Source: Candidatus Fibrimonadaceae bacterium (GTDB lineage: Bacteria; Fibrobacterota; Fibrobacteria; Fibrobacterales; Fibrobacteraceae). Taken from it: 49,010 nucleotides of DNA. Of this stretch, positions 1 through 7,979 are shown piece after piece; positions within the stretch are counted from its first letter, which is position 1, and each line of letters opens with the position of its first letter. A program made the position numbers and the translations under genes. Location of the stretch: contig JAITFO010000005.1 of the NCBI GenBank assembly GCA_031281265.1, forward strand, positions 1-49,010, written 5' to 3'. Under the pieces are notes generated by a model, which did not search any database, had not been told where the DNA came from, and saw nothing but the letters and a program-made list of their open reading frames with translations.

Positions 1-2060
1 GTGGCTTTAACGGCTTCTTCACCGGAATCCTGCGTTTGAATGCTCAACATATATTGGTTCTTAGATGTGCCACCTAGTTTGCGAATTGTCGCATCACCTA
101 AGCCGCCTTTGCTAAGAGCACTCTTCAATTCGTCAACATGGTTGTTCTCATCGTCATATTCAACGGAGCGAACCAAACCACCGGTAAAATCTATGCTGTA
201 ATCAAAACCTTTCACAACCGCAAGCCCAATGCAAAGGGCGCATATTGTAATTGAAAGTTTTGACCAAATTCCACGCTTGGAAACAATTTGGAAAGCAGCC
301 TCTTGCAGCCATTTTATTCCCCTGCCCACGTTTATTGTTTTTGCATCGTGCTTGGAAAGTTTAAAGTCAAAAATAGCTCTGGTTACGGTTAAGGCGGAGA
401 ACAGAGAAGCGGCTATACCTATCATCAATGTTAAACCAAAACCTTTTACAGGGCCTGTACCTATTTTGTAAAGTATAAATGCTACCAAGAATGTTGTCAC
501 ATTGGAATCCAAAATTGCGCTGAAAGCCTTTTCATAGCCCTTTGCAATGGCCATCCTCGCCATTTGCCCAGCTCGCAACTCTTCCCTTATGCGCTCGTAA
601 ATTATTATGTTGGCATCCAAAGCCATCGCTGCCGTCAAAACCATGCCAGCAATACCCGGAAGCGTGAGGGTTGCTTTGAATAAAACCAAAGCAGCACCTA
701 TCATCAACACGTTCACAAAAATACCCACATTGGCTACAATGCCAGCAAAGTTGTAATAGAACAACATGAATACAAGGCAAATCGCAAAACCTATTAGAGC
801 AGAGCCAAAACCAGCTTTGATGTTCTCTTCGCCAAGGCTTGCACCTATGTTTCTGAGTTCAATTATCTCCATAGGAGCAGGGAGCGCACCAGCTCTCAAA
901 ACAATTGCGAGCCGCGTTGCTTCTGCATAATCTGCGAGTCCAGTGATTTGAGCTTCGCCATTTGGAATACGGTCTTGAATGGTTGGGGCGCTTATCACCT
1001 GCCCGTCTAAAACAATTGCCATCTGCTTACCGATGTTATTCCCGGTGACGGAGCCGAATTTCTTTGGGCCCATGCCTTTAAAGCGAAGGGACACGGCAAC
1101 CTGCCCAGCGGTGAGGCCGCCGGAGATTCTGTTTGCTTTTGCTGTTGCAATTTCCTTGCCATCCATCTCTGCGCGGCGTTTTAGGATGTAGAGCCTTTTC
1201 AGCTTGTTCCCGTTTTGCAACACCTCATAGTCGCGCCCCCAGGCAAAAGCTAAGTCTCTTGAAAACAGAGCTTGCACTCCCGGCATATCCAAAATAGCCT
1301 GAACTCTTGAAATATACTCTTGTGGAACAGCTAAAGTTGAATTGTAATTTGTCAAAAATCCTGTGAAGGGTTTTTCGGGGTCTATATAGTTGGCTACAAC
1401 TGCCTCATCGCCTTTTGGTTGTTCGGCTTCAATTTTGTCTTCTGGCAATAGCAAATCTTCGTCATCTTGGCTCATGGTTTTGGCAGCTACTAAAGCTGAA
1501 TCTATTTTGGGTGTTGCTGTAGAGTCCGCTTTGGTCACTGCGACTGAATCCGCATCAATTGCGGTTGAATCTACGTTTAGCCCGCGGCCTTTTAAGTAAT
1601 TGTCTATTAAGTTTAAAACCTGAGCTGCCTTCTCTTGCTCTGCAACAATTTTGAATTCGAGTATTGCCGTGCCGCCAACCAACTCGCGGGCGTCATCTAT
1701 GCCTATGCCTGCAAGGTCTGCCACAATGCGGTTGGTGCCGCTTGGGTATATCTGTGGCTCGGAGAGGCCGTACTGGTCAACTCTGTTGCGGATAATTTCC
1801 AAAGAGCGTTCCTGAACGTCAGAAGCTTCGTCTGGTTTAAGACCGCTTTTGTCAATTTCCAAAATTATGCTAGTTCCGCCGGCTAAATCCAAGCCAAATT
1901 TTACGGAGTTACTCACAACTTTGGAGTTTTCTTCGGCAAACTTTACTTTTTCCGCGCCCTGTTTAGTGTGATATTGAATAGATGGCCATAGGCTATAGGC
2001 AGACCCTATAACGATAGCCAAAATTATCAATTCGCGAAGTCCAAATTTTTTTTTTGTCAT
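1..2060 (-). CDS. secDF: SecDF fused protein-export membrane protein (3' end beyond window)
   Basis: SecD and SecF use the proton gradient to help pull secreted proteins through SecYEG. The frame is open from ATG at 2060 to the window edge, giving 686 visible residues. Residues 12-28 form a first membrane segment. GLDLAGG at 56-62 is the SecD hallmark. MALDANIIIYERIREE near 479-494 is the conserved SecD membrane motif. The SecF motif DFTGG appears in the same frame at 624-628, so the two proteins are fused, and the SecF membrane half is missing because of the edge. Residues about 160-205 are a low-complexity stretch rich in Ser, Asp, Thr and Ala inside the first periplasmic domain, which I do not expect in the family. 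The gene has its own promoter and a leader of about 33 nt with only a weak GAG before the start. It diverges from tRNA-Gln. Confidence 0.95.
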   Translation of the reverse strand, partial: MTKKKFGLRELIILAIVIGSAYSLWPSIQYHTKQGAEKVKFAEENSKVVSNSVKFGLDLAGGTSIILEIDKSGLKPDEASDVQERSLEIIRNRVDQYGLSEPQIYPSGTNRIVADLAGIGIDDARELVGGTAILEFKIVAEQEKAAQVLNLIDNYLKGRGLNVDSTAIDADSVAVTKADSTATPKIDSALVAAKTMSQDDEDLLLPEDKIEAEQPKGDEAVVANYIDPEKPFTGFLTNYNSTLAVPQEYISRVQAILDMPGVQALFSRDLAFAWGRDYEVLQNGNKLKRLYILKRRAEMDGKEIATAKANRISGGLTAGQVAVSLRFKGMGPKKFGSVTGNNIGKQMAIVLDGQVISAPTIQDRIPNGEAQITGLADYAEATRLAIVLRAGALPAPMEIIELRNIGASLGEENIKAGFGSALIGFAICLVFMLFYYNFAGIVANVGIFVNVLMIGAALVLFKATLTLPGIAGMVLTAAMALDANIIIYERIREELRAGQMARMAIAKGYEKAFSAILDSNVTTFLVAFILYKIGTGPVKGFGLTLMIGIAASLFSALTVTRAIFDFKLSKHDAKTINVGRGIKWLQEAAFQIVSKRGIWSKLSITICALCIGLAVVKGFDYSIDFTGGLVRSVEYDDENNHVDELKSALSKGGLGDATIRKLGGTSKNQYMLSIQTQDSGEEAVKA

Positions 2061-2099
2061 CTCTAAACCTTTATTTTATAACCTTCAAGGTGGTTCTAA

Positions 2100-2128
2100 A
2101 ATATAGCAAAAAAATTTTGCGGCGTCAA
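2100..2128 (-). promoter_or_regulatory. sigma-70-type promoter of secDF
   Basis: On the minus strand TTGACG (2128-2123) is followed after exactly 17 bp by TATATT (2105-2100). The start codon is 40 bp further on, leaving room for a short leader that contains an imperfect hairpin (AACC...GGTT, about 2079-2095). This is one of the best full promoters in the window and anchors the reading of TATATT as a -10 box. Confidence 0.75.
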
Positions 2129-2146
2129 GTAGTTTCACTTTTACCC

Positions 2147-2175
2147 TTGAAAAAAAGCCCAAAAATTTCTATATT
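2147..2175 (+). promoter_or_regulatory. sigma-70-type promoter of tRNA-Gln
   Basis: TTGAAA (2147-2152), a 17-bp spacer and TATATT (2170-2175) lie just ahead of the tRNA. Transcription about 7 nt after the -10 would start near 2182, four bases before the mature tRNA end. Because the tRNA end is fixed by structure, this promoter calibrates the -10 to start distance for the other TATATT motifs in the window. Confidence 0.8.
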
Positions 2176-2185
2176 TAGCAGACTT

Positions 2186-2257
2186 TGGGGTATCGTCAAG
2201 CGGTAAGACAGCGGGTTTTGATTCCGCCATTCGTTGGTTCGAATCCAGCTACCCCAA
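2186..2257 (+). tRNA. tRNA-Gln (anticodon TTG)
   Basis: The sequence folds as a full cloverleaf. The acceptor stem is TGGGGTA paired with TACCCCA, the anticodon loop is TTTTGAT with TTG at the centre, and the T loop is GTTCGAATC. The 5' end closely resembles Escherichia coli tRNA-Gln. CCA is not encoded; the sequence after the discriminator A is TGA. Confidence 0.95.
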
Positions 2258-2297
2258 TGAAAATTTTGTAGGTTTTAACGAGTAAAACGGAGAAATT

Positions 2298-3008
2298 ATG
2301 CAGCTAACAACCCTTAAGGCACAACTGCGCACAGCAGGTTCCTCGCGAGATAGCGGTCGCATTCGCAAAACAGGCAACATACCTGCCGCTTATTACGGCA
2401 AAGGTTCCGAATCTGTTTCCATAAGCGTTTCGGAAAAAGATTTAGAAGCTGTTCTTGCACCCGGCAAAAGATATACTTTGCTGGACTTGGTCATAGATGG
2501 CAAGGCTGGGAACCCCGCCATAGTTTATCAATATCAAAAACACAGCATCTCACAAAAAATAATCCACGTGGACTTTTTAAAGATAGATGAGAATACGCCG
2601 GTTTCCGTGCGCATTCCTATTCGCCTCTCCGGCATACCCATAGGTGTTAAAAATCAGGGCGGCAACCTTTCACAGGAAAGTCGCTACCTAAAGCTCTCCG
2701 CAAAACCAGCAGACATACCCGCAAGCATAGAGCTGGACGTTTCCGAGATGCCCAACAACACCACCTACTATGCGGAAAAACTGGATTTAGGCAAAGCCTC
2801 TTTGATTTCCCCAAAGCGCACGGTTATCTTTACCATAACCAAGGGACGCGAAGCTGCCGAAGCTGCTGCCACTGCCGCTCCTGCGGCAGCCGCTGCGCCA
2901 GCAGAAGCTGCAGCTCCTGCGGCAGCAGGTAAAGGTGCTCCAGCAGCCAAAGGAGCACCTGCAGCAGCCAAAAAAGAAGAGCCTAAAAAGGATGCTAAAA
3001 AGAAATAG
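2298..3008 (+). CDS. rplY: Large ribosomal subunit protein bL25, Ctc form, with Ala/Lys-rich tail
   Basis: bL25 binds 5S rRNA in the large ribosomal subunit. The protein has 236 residues. The N-terminal RNA-binding domain (about 1-90) contains RKTGNIPAAYYG, and the TL5-type beta domain (about 95-185) contains HVDFLKID. Residues from about 186 to the end are an Ala/Pro/Gly stretch closing in Lys-rich blocks, typical in kind for Ctc proteins but long. A GGAG Shine-Dalgarno sequence sits before the ATG. The gene follows tRNA-Gln by 40 bp and may be read from the same promoter. The long Ala tail produces meaningless open frames on the other strand. Confidence 0.93.
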   Translation: MQLTTLKAQLRTAGSSRDSGRIRKTGNIPAAYYGKGSESVSISVSEKDLEAVLAPGKRYTLLDLVIDGKAGNPAIVYQYQKHSISQKIIHVDFLKIDENTPVSVRIPIRLSGIPIGVKNQGGNLSQESRYLKLSAKPADIPASIELDVSEMPNNTTYYAEKLDLGKASLISPKRTVIFTITKGREAAEAAATAAPAAAAAPAEAAAPAAAGKGAPAAKGAPAAAKKEEPKKDAKKK

Positions 3009-3025
3009 CCCTGCGATGAGCGCCA

Positions 3026-3817
3026 ATGCCTAATGTAACTATTCGTGAAGACGATGTTATGATAAAGCTCCGCAGCTTGCGAAAGAGTTTTGGCAATCAG
3101 GATGTTCTTTTAAATGTGAATTTGGATATTCGCCGCGGAGAGACTATGGTAATCATAGGGCAATCCGGCGGTGGAAAGTCGGTTATATTAAAACACATGA
3201 TTGGGCTTTTACAGCCGGATGGCGGCGAAGTGAGCGTTGACAATGTGGTAATTTCCACCCCAAAATCTTTTGACACGCACACAATACGCAGAAAGATGGG
3301 AATGCTCTTTCAGATGGGAGCGTTGTTCGATTCCATGAACACAGGCGAAAACATAGCCTTTGCCCTGCGCGAGCACCACCCAGAGCTAACCGAAAAGCAA
3401 GTCCAAGACAGCGTAACCGAAAAGTTAAAGCTGATAAATCTGGTGCCGGAGTTCCGAACCAAAATGCCCAACGAACTCTCCGGCGGCATGAAAAAGCGCG
3501 TAGCCCTTGCAAGAGCCATAGCCCTAAGCCCTGAAATACTTTTATACGACGAACCTACCACAGGGCTAGACCCAATAACCTCCGACGTTATAAACGATTT
3601 GATTTTGGATATGCAGTCAAAGCTGGGTGTGACCTCGGTTGTGGTAACCCACGACATGGCAAGCGCGTTCAAGGTGGCAGACCGCATAGCCATGCTTTAC
3701 AAAGGGCGCATAATTGAGGTTGGAACGGTAGATGAAATAAAAAACACCACAAATCCGTTTGTAAAACAGTTTATCACGGGGCAAAGAAATTTGCCTACAG
3801 GTACTGGCACACGTTGA
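3026..3817 (+). CDS. mlaF: ABC transporter ATP-binding protein, MlaF type
   Basis: This is the ATPase of an Mla/Mce-type phospholipid transporter of the cell envelope. It has 263 residues: Walker A GQSGGGKS at 45-52, signature LSGGMKKR at 151-158, Walker B ILLYDEP at 171-177, and an H-loop in VVVTHDM. The signature with Met after LSGG and the following VALARA are characteristic of MlaF. No permease (MlaE) or MCE-domain gene lies beside it, so its partners are elsewhere. An alternative ATG at 3059 would remove the first 11 residues, and neither start has a strong Shine-Dalgarno sequence. It follows rplY by 17 bp. Confidence 0.87.
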   Translation: MPNVTIREDDVMIKLRSLRKSFGNQDVLLNVNLDIRRGETMVIIGQSGGGKSVILKHMIGLLQPDGGEVSVDNVVISTPKSFDTHTIRRKMGMLFQMGALFDSMNTGENIAFALREHHPELTEKQVQDSVTEKLKLINLVPEFRTKMPNELSGGMKKRVALARAIALSPEILLYDEPTTGLDPITSDVINDLILDMQSKLGVTSVVVTHDMASAFKVADRIAMLYKGRIIEVGTVDEIKNTTNPFVKQFITGQRNLPTGTGTR

Positions 3818-3832
3818 TTTTCTACTTTAGCC

Positions 3833-5242
3833 ATGATGTCTCCTTTTATAATTCTAGACTGCATCTTTATACTCCTGCCTTTTTTGGTTTTAGGCGTTGG
3901 GTTGCTTTCAACAAGGTATTCCAATGCTTTAGCCAATGCCGGCTCTGCGGCTCTGTTTTTGCTCTATGCCGGTTTTTCGCTCTACGGGCTAGAAGACGGG
4001 AAGGTGAGCGTAAGCATATTGACTTGGAGCATAAACGGTCTTGGAATTTTGACAAGAGAACTTTTACTTTTGTCTTTCTTTTTAGCTTCTGTTTTGAGCA
4101 ACAGCTATAACTTGAGGAATAAACCGGAATTTTTAAGCGCAATGCTATTCGTGGCTGTTGGCGGAATGTTGGTGGTTTCTGCCAATGAGCTTTTATCCCT
4201 ATTCATAGGCTTGGAGCTTGCAACTATGCCTATGTACTTTTTGGTGGCTTGGAATAAAGTTTCATCCCAAGGCTCGGAGGCTGCCCTTAAATATGTGCTT
4301 ATGGGTTCGGTAGCTACGGCAACTCTGTTATTTGGCATGGGTTATCTATACGGCTTTGCCGGCTCGCTCTCTTACGCCGACATTTACAATGCGGTGTATA
4401 ACACAGTGGGCACAGATTTAAAGCTATTGCTGATAGCAATGGCTTTTATAGTGATGGGAGTGGGCTTTAAACTGACTCTATTCCCCTTTCACACTTGGGC
4501 TCCAGACGTCTACGAAGGTGCTCCAACCCCTATAACAGCCTATTTGTCCGTAAGTTCAAAAGCGGTTGCGCTTGTGTTCTTGGGTGTTTTGGTGTATGGC
4601 CCCTTGGCAGAAGCAAACCTTGTGTTCAGGCTCATATTTTCCATGCTCGCTATGGCAACCATTCTCATAGGCAATTTAGGAGCGTTAAAGCAGAGCAGAT
4701 TGCGCAGATTCATGGCTTATAGCTCCATAGCACAAGCGGGTTATATCTTGATAGGTTTATGCGGAGATGCTCGCCTTGGCGTTTCGTCTTTTGTCTATTA
4801 CCTTTTTCTTTACGCATTTTCAAACTACCTGATGTTCTTTTTAATAGGCATAATCGGCAAAAACCGCATGGAGAGTTTTGCTTCCCTCTCTGGCCTTTCA
4901 AAGCAAAATCCGTTGCTCGCCGTTCTGTTTGCAATCAGCGCGTTTAGCTTGGCTGGCATTCCGCCGCTTGCAGGTTTTATAGGCAAGTGGATGGTATTTG
5001 CAAGCGCGGCCTCTGTGGGCAATTATGCGCTTGTGGGCTTTGCCGCCATAAACAGCGTAATAGCTCTGTATTACTATTTGCAAATAGTAAAAGCCGCTTG
5101 GGTAAACGATGTTGATGAAAATTTGCCACCTGTGCAGATATATGTTTGGCAAAAAGTAAGCCTAGCTTTTTTGGGCATAGCTGTTCTGTTCTTTGGCATA
5201 GCCCCGTGGCTACATTCTTATATATTCAAAATGGCTCTGTGA
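3833..5242 (+). CDS. nuoN: NADH-quinone oxidoreductase subunit N
   Basis: NuoN is one of the antiporter-like proton-pumping membrane subunits of complex I. The 469-residue product is almost entirely hydrophobic, with about 13-14 membrane segments. It carries the family motifs LKYVLMGSVATA, the lysine-bearing GFKLTLFPFHTWAPDVYEGAPTP, and SIAQAGY. The start is ATGATG. A TTTTCTACTTT motif begins right after the mlaF stop. The second ATG (3836) is 7 nt from that -10-like box, the spacing of the other leaderless candidates, so translation may begin there. No other nuo gene is adjacent, which is unusual. The stop codon faces the convergent GH2 gene 11 bp away. Confidence 0.93.
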   Translation: MMSPFIILDCIFILLPFLVLGVGLLSTRYSNALANAGSAALFLLYAGFSLYGLEDGKVSVSILTWSINGLGILTRELLLLSFFLASVLSNSYNLRNKPEFLSAMLFVAVGGMLVVSANELLSLFIGLELATMPMYFLVAWNKVSSQGSEAALKYVLMGSVATATLLFGMGYLYGFAGSLSYADIYNAVYNTVGTDLKLLLIAMAFIVMGVGFKLTLFPFHTWAPDVYEGAPTPITAYLSVSSKAVALVFLGVLVYGPLAEANLVFRLIFSMLAMATILIGNLGALKQSRLRRFMAYSSIAQAGYILIGLCGDARLGVSSFVYYLFLYAFSNYLMFFLIGIIGKNRMESFASLSGLSKQNPLLAVLFAISAFSLAGIPPLAGFIGKWMVFASAASVGNYALVGFAAINSVIALYYYLQIVKAAWVNDVDENLPPVQIYVWQKVSLAFLGIAVLFFGIAPWLHSYIFKMAL

Positions 5243-5253
5243 AGCAGCACTGA

Positions 5254-7929
5254 TTACTCAGTGACCAGCTTAACAATTTTTGCGAATACGCTGTTTGTAA
5301 GGGCGTATGCTTCCAAGCCTTCTATCATGTTCAGCGAGCTGAAAATAATCTTGCCTTTGCCGTGTTCTATGAACTGCAAATCCACGCCTTCTTGCAAATG
5401 GCCGTCTTTTAAGGAAACGGAATGCACAAGGCTTTTCGCATTTTTAATTTCTGGCATGGAAAGGCCGGGCGCAATGGCGGAACAAGTTTTATCCAAAACG
5501 TCTTTGCCAAAAAATTCCTCTTTAAGAGGGGAATCCTTTAAGATATAATGCACTGCCGTTCCTCCGGCTCCAGAGGAATAAGAGTATTCCAAAGAACAGC
5601 CAAAAGAAGAGCAGCCGTTAAACATCTTTATATCCTCTGGGTCAATATCCGAGATGAATAGAATTTTCCCGCCTTTTACCGCATCTGAGATAGATGTGAG
5701 AATGGAATTGTCTGCCCAAGAGCTGAGAGCCGCTGTGAACATTATAGGCTTTTCGCCATTTATCATTTTGATTATTTCCGCAGAATTTTCCGCAGTGTCC
5801 AAAAACTCGGTTTTAGCGAGCGCGCTTTTTATATCGGGAGCATCGATAATCTCTACGGGTTCTTCTGTGGAGTAAATTTCCTCTTCTGAATCCAAGAGCG
5901 TGAGCTTTAATGTATAAGAGCCTGTTTTTTGCGGTGCTTTTAGGCTCAGTTCCCCTATGGAAGCGAGCGCAAGTTTAGGCATCGGAAATTTTTTGCTCTG
6001 CGAAACCACGTCGTGCCCTGCTTTGTCTAAAAGCTGTGCGGATACGCTAACCTCGTCCAGCCTTTTTTCATTTAAAACATTCAGCTGAAACGAGATTACT
6101 TCATTTTTTGCCACCACCCTTTCCAAGCCGCTCACCAATAATTTGGTGGAAGCGGTTATCTGCTTTATGCTCTGTTCCAAACCCTTGCTCGCGCCGGATT
6201 CGTCCACAACTCCGCAAAGGTTGTTTTTAAAATCTGCCCATTCCTCAATAAAGTAGCCGCTCACAATAGGGCTGCTCTGCAAGCATTGGATATTTTGCTC
6301 AAGCCCGGATATTGCAAGCTCGTTTATATCCTTTGTTTCGCTGCCTGTGATTTTTTTGATTTTTTGCGCCACGCTTTGCAAGCCGGCATTGTTTTTTAAA
6401 GAACCGAACAAGCTGTAATTTTTTATGGATAGCAAAACCTTCCCGTTTTTGTTTATATCATCTGTGAACTGCTTGTAGTTATCCTGCAGCCAAGCGTCTC
6501 CAAAGAATGGGTCTGGTATAATAAAATCTTCGTCTTCGCCAATGCCATAGCGGGATAGAAATAGCGTAAAAGGAACCCCGCCAAAAATTTTAAGGGCAAG
6601 GCGATGCGAGGAATACGCTACAATATTTCCGTCTGTTACGCCCATAACTTTTCCAGTTGCTCCAAATGTCTTTTCGCGCCCGTGTTTAAAGGTTTGGTCG
6701 TTATCTATAAAAACGTTATTCACATTGCTTATTGCCGCGTGGCAGCTTTCCAACGTGTTTATGCGTTCCAAGAGCTTTGCCCCATTCTCCAAAATTAACC
6801 TACCGTTGTCCGAGCCTAAAACCCACATAGCCAAACACGGGTGACTTACGCTTTCGCATACTATCTCTTTTGCGATGTCTTTTACGGCTTCTAAACCCAT
6901 CTTGCTGGATTGCTCATCGCAAATGGGAAATTCCTGAAACACCAAAAGCCCAAGTTCATCGCATATCTCCAAAGCCTCTTTGTTAAAAGGGGAGCCACCG
7001 GTACGGACTGCGTTAAAGCCCAATTCCTTTATGTTCTCCAAATCTTTTTTTATGGAAAAGCCCTTGCGTTGGCTGTACACTATGCCCTGTATTTTGATTA
7101 TTGAATCGTTGAAGAAAAAATCGCCTTGTTTGCAGTCAAATTTTTTAAAACCGAAGTTTGAGGCTACGCTTTTTGAACCTTCCACGCTCACTTCCAAAGC
7201 GTATGTGCTAGGTTCCTCCATTGTCCACAACTTTATCTCTTTAAACCCCAGTTGCAACGTTACATTTGCGTTTTCCTTTTCGAGTTTAACCTCTTTTTGC
7301 ATAAACGAAACTTCGTTCTTAGGGTTGCGAATGCCTATTTTCAGCTTAACTGCGCAATTACGCGCATTGTTGAAAGATACTTTTGCGCTTATCTGCTTTC
7401 TATCGCAATCCGTGGCTATTTCCAAAGCGGAAATCACAGCTCTTTCTCCACTCACTATGGATACTTTGCCAGAAAGCCCCGCAAACGGGAAACGCTTCCA
7501 GGTCAAACCAAGAGGCATGGTCTCTGCGGGTACAGGCTCTCCGCCGGCCATAAGCTCAAAATCACTGTTTTTTGAAACTGTGGACACTTTAACGCACAGC
7601 AAATTCTCAGTTCCGCTTTTCACATAAGACGAAATATCAAATTCAAAAGCCGTGCTTGCACCAAAATGATTGCCCGCAAATTTACCGTTCACCCATACAA
7701 CCGCATAAACCGCTACCTGCTCAAAACGCAGGATGCACCTTTTATCTTTGTTCATAGCGGAAAACTTTTTGTAATAAAAAGCCGTTGTAGCTTCATTTTC
7801 GTTCCAAATATGCGGAACAGTTATATTTTTAGCGTTATCCGGAATGTCTGTGAACCTGCGGTTGGCCACGCCTTTGTTCTCCAAATCCCAAACCAATTTC
7901 CATTCGCCATTTAAATCTATCTCATGCAT
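5254..7929 (-). CDS. GH2-family glycoside hydrolase-like protein with altered catalytic residues
   Basis: The 891-residue protein has the GH2 layout. A sugar-binding jelly-roll spans 1-160 (WVNGKFAGNHFG near 79-90), an immunoglobulin-like sandwich about 160-265, and a TIM barrel from about 266, including RTGGSPFNKEALEICDELGL at 309-328. GH2 enzymes hydrolyse beta-galactosides, beta-mannosides or beta-glucuronides. Here the usual acid/base Asn-Glu after the WxLG motif reads Ser373-Asp374, and the usual nucleophile motif SE(F/Y)G reads SRYG with Arg460. Both catalytic glutamates therefore seem lost, so the protein may bind rather than cut glycans. There is no signal peptide, so it would be cytoplasmic. 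The C-terminal third is not recognised. The gene is monocistronic and divergent from the OmpA-family gene. A TAGATT box lies 8 nt before the ATG. Confidence 0.8.
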   Translation of the reverse strand: MHEIDLNGEWKLVWDLENKGVANRRFTDIPDNAKNITVPHIWNENEATTAFYYKKFSAMNKDKRCILRFEQVAVYAVVWVNGKFAGNHFGASTAFEFDISSYVKSGTENLLCVKVSTVSKNSDFELMAGGEPVPAETMPLGLTWKRFPFAGLSGKVSIVSGERAVISALEIATDCDRKQISAKVSFNNARNCAVKLKIGIRNPKNEVSFMQKEVKLEKENANVTLQLGFKEIKLWTMEEPSTYALEVSVEGSKSVASNFGFKKFDCKQGDFFFNDSIIKIQGIVYSQRKGFSIKKDLENIKELGFNAVRTGGSPFNKEALEICDELGLLVFQEFPICDEQSSKMGLEAVKDIAKEIVCESVSHPCLAMWVLGSDNGRLILENGAKLLERINTLESCHAAISNVNNVFIDNDQTFKHGREKTFGATGKVMGVTDGNIVAYSSHRLALKIFGGVPFTLFLSRYGIGEDEDFIIPDPFFGDAWLQDNYKQFTDDINKNGKVLLSIKNYSLFGSLKNNAGLQSVAQKIKKITGSETKDINELAISGLEQNIQCLQSSPIVSGYFIEEWADFKNNLCGVVDESGASKGLEQSIKQITASTKLLVSGLERVVAKNEVISFQLNVLNEKRLDEVSVSAQLLDKAGHDVVSQSKKFPMPKLALASIGELSLKAPQKTGSYTLKLTLLDSEEEIYSTEEPVEIIDAPDIKSALAKTEFLDTAENSAEIIKMINGEKPIMFTAALSSWADNSILTSISDAVKGGKILFISDIDPEDIKMFNGCSSFGCSLEYSYSSGAGGTAVHYILKDSPLKEEFFGKDVLDKTCSAIAPGLSMPEIKNAKSLVHSVSLKDGHLQEGVDLQFIEHGKGKIIFSSLNMIEGLEAYALTNSVFAKIVKLVTE

Positions 7930-7937
7930 GGTAACCG

Positions 7938-7972
7938 AATCTAGAAAAATGAATTTTACTATTTACTATATT
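7938..7972. promoter_or_regulatory. Paired divergent -10 boxes between the GH2 and OmpA-family genes
   Basis: Only 50 bp separate the two start codons. On the minus strand TTTTTCTAGATT ends 8 nt before the GH2 ATG (box 7943-7938). On the plus strand TTTACTATATT ends 7 nt before the OmpA-family ATG (box 7967-7972). Neither gene has a Shine-Dalgarno sequence in this space. No clear -35 hexamer is visible for either. Confidence 0.6.
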
Positions 7973-7979
7973 AATATAT

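Noticed and set aside
2768-3026. Ala-rich and Cys-rich open frames opposite the rplY tail
   Set aside because: They are mirror images of the low-complexity GCN/GCA codon run of the bL25 tail.
6980-7627. 215-codon open frame on the plus strand inside the GH2-like gene
   Set aside because: Antisense to a well-conserved GH2 frame, no Shine-Dalgarno site or promoter box.
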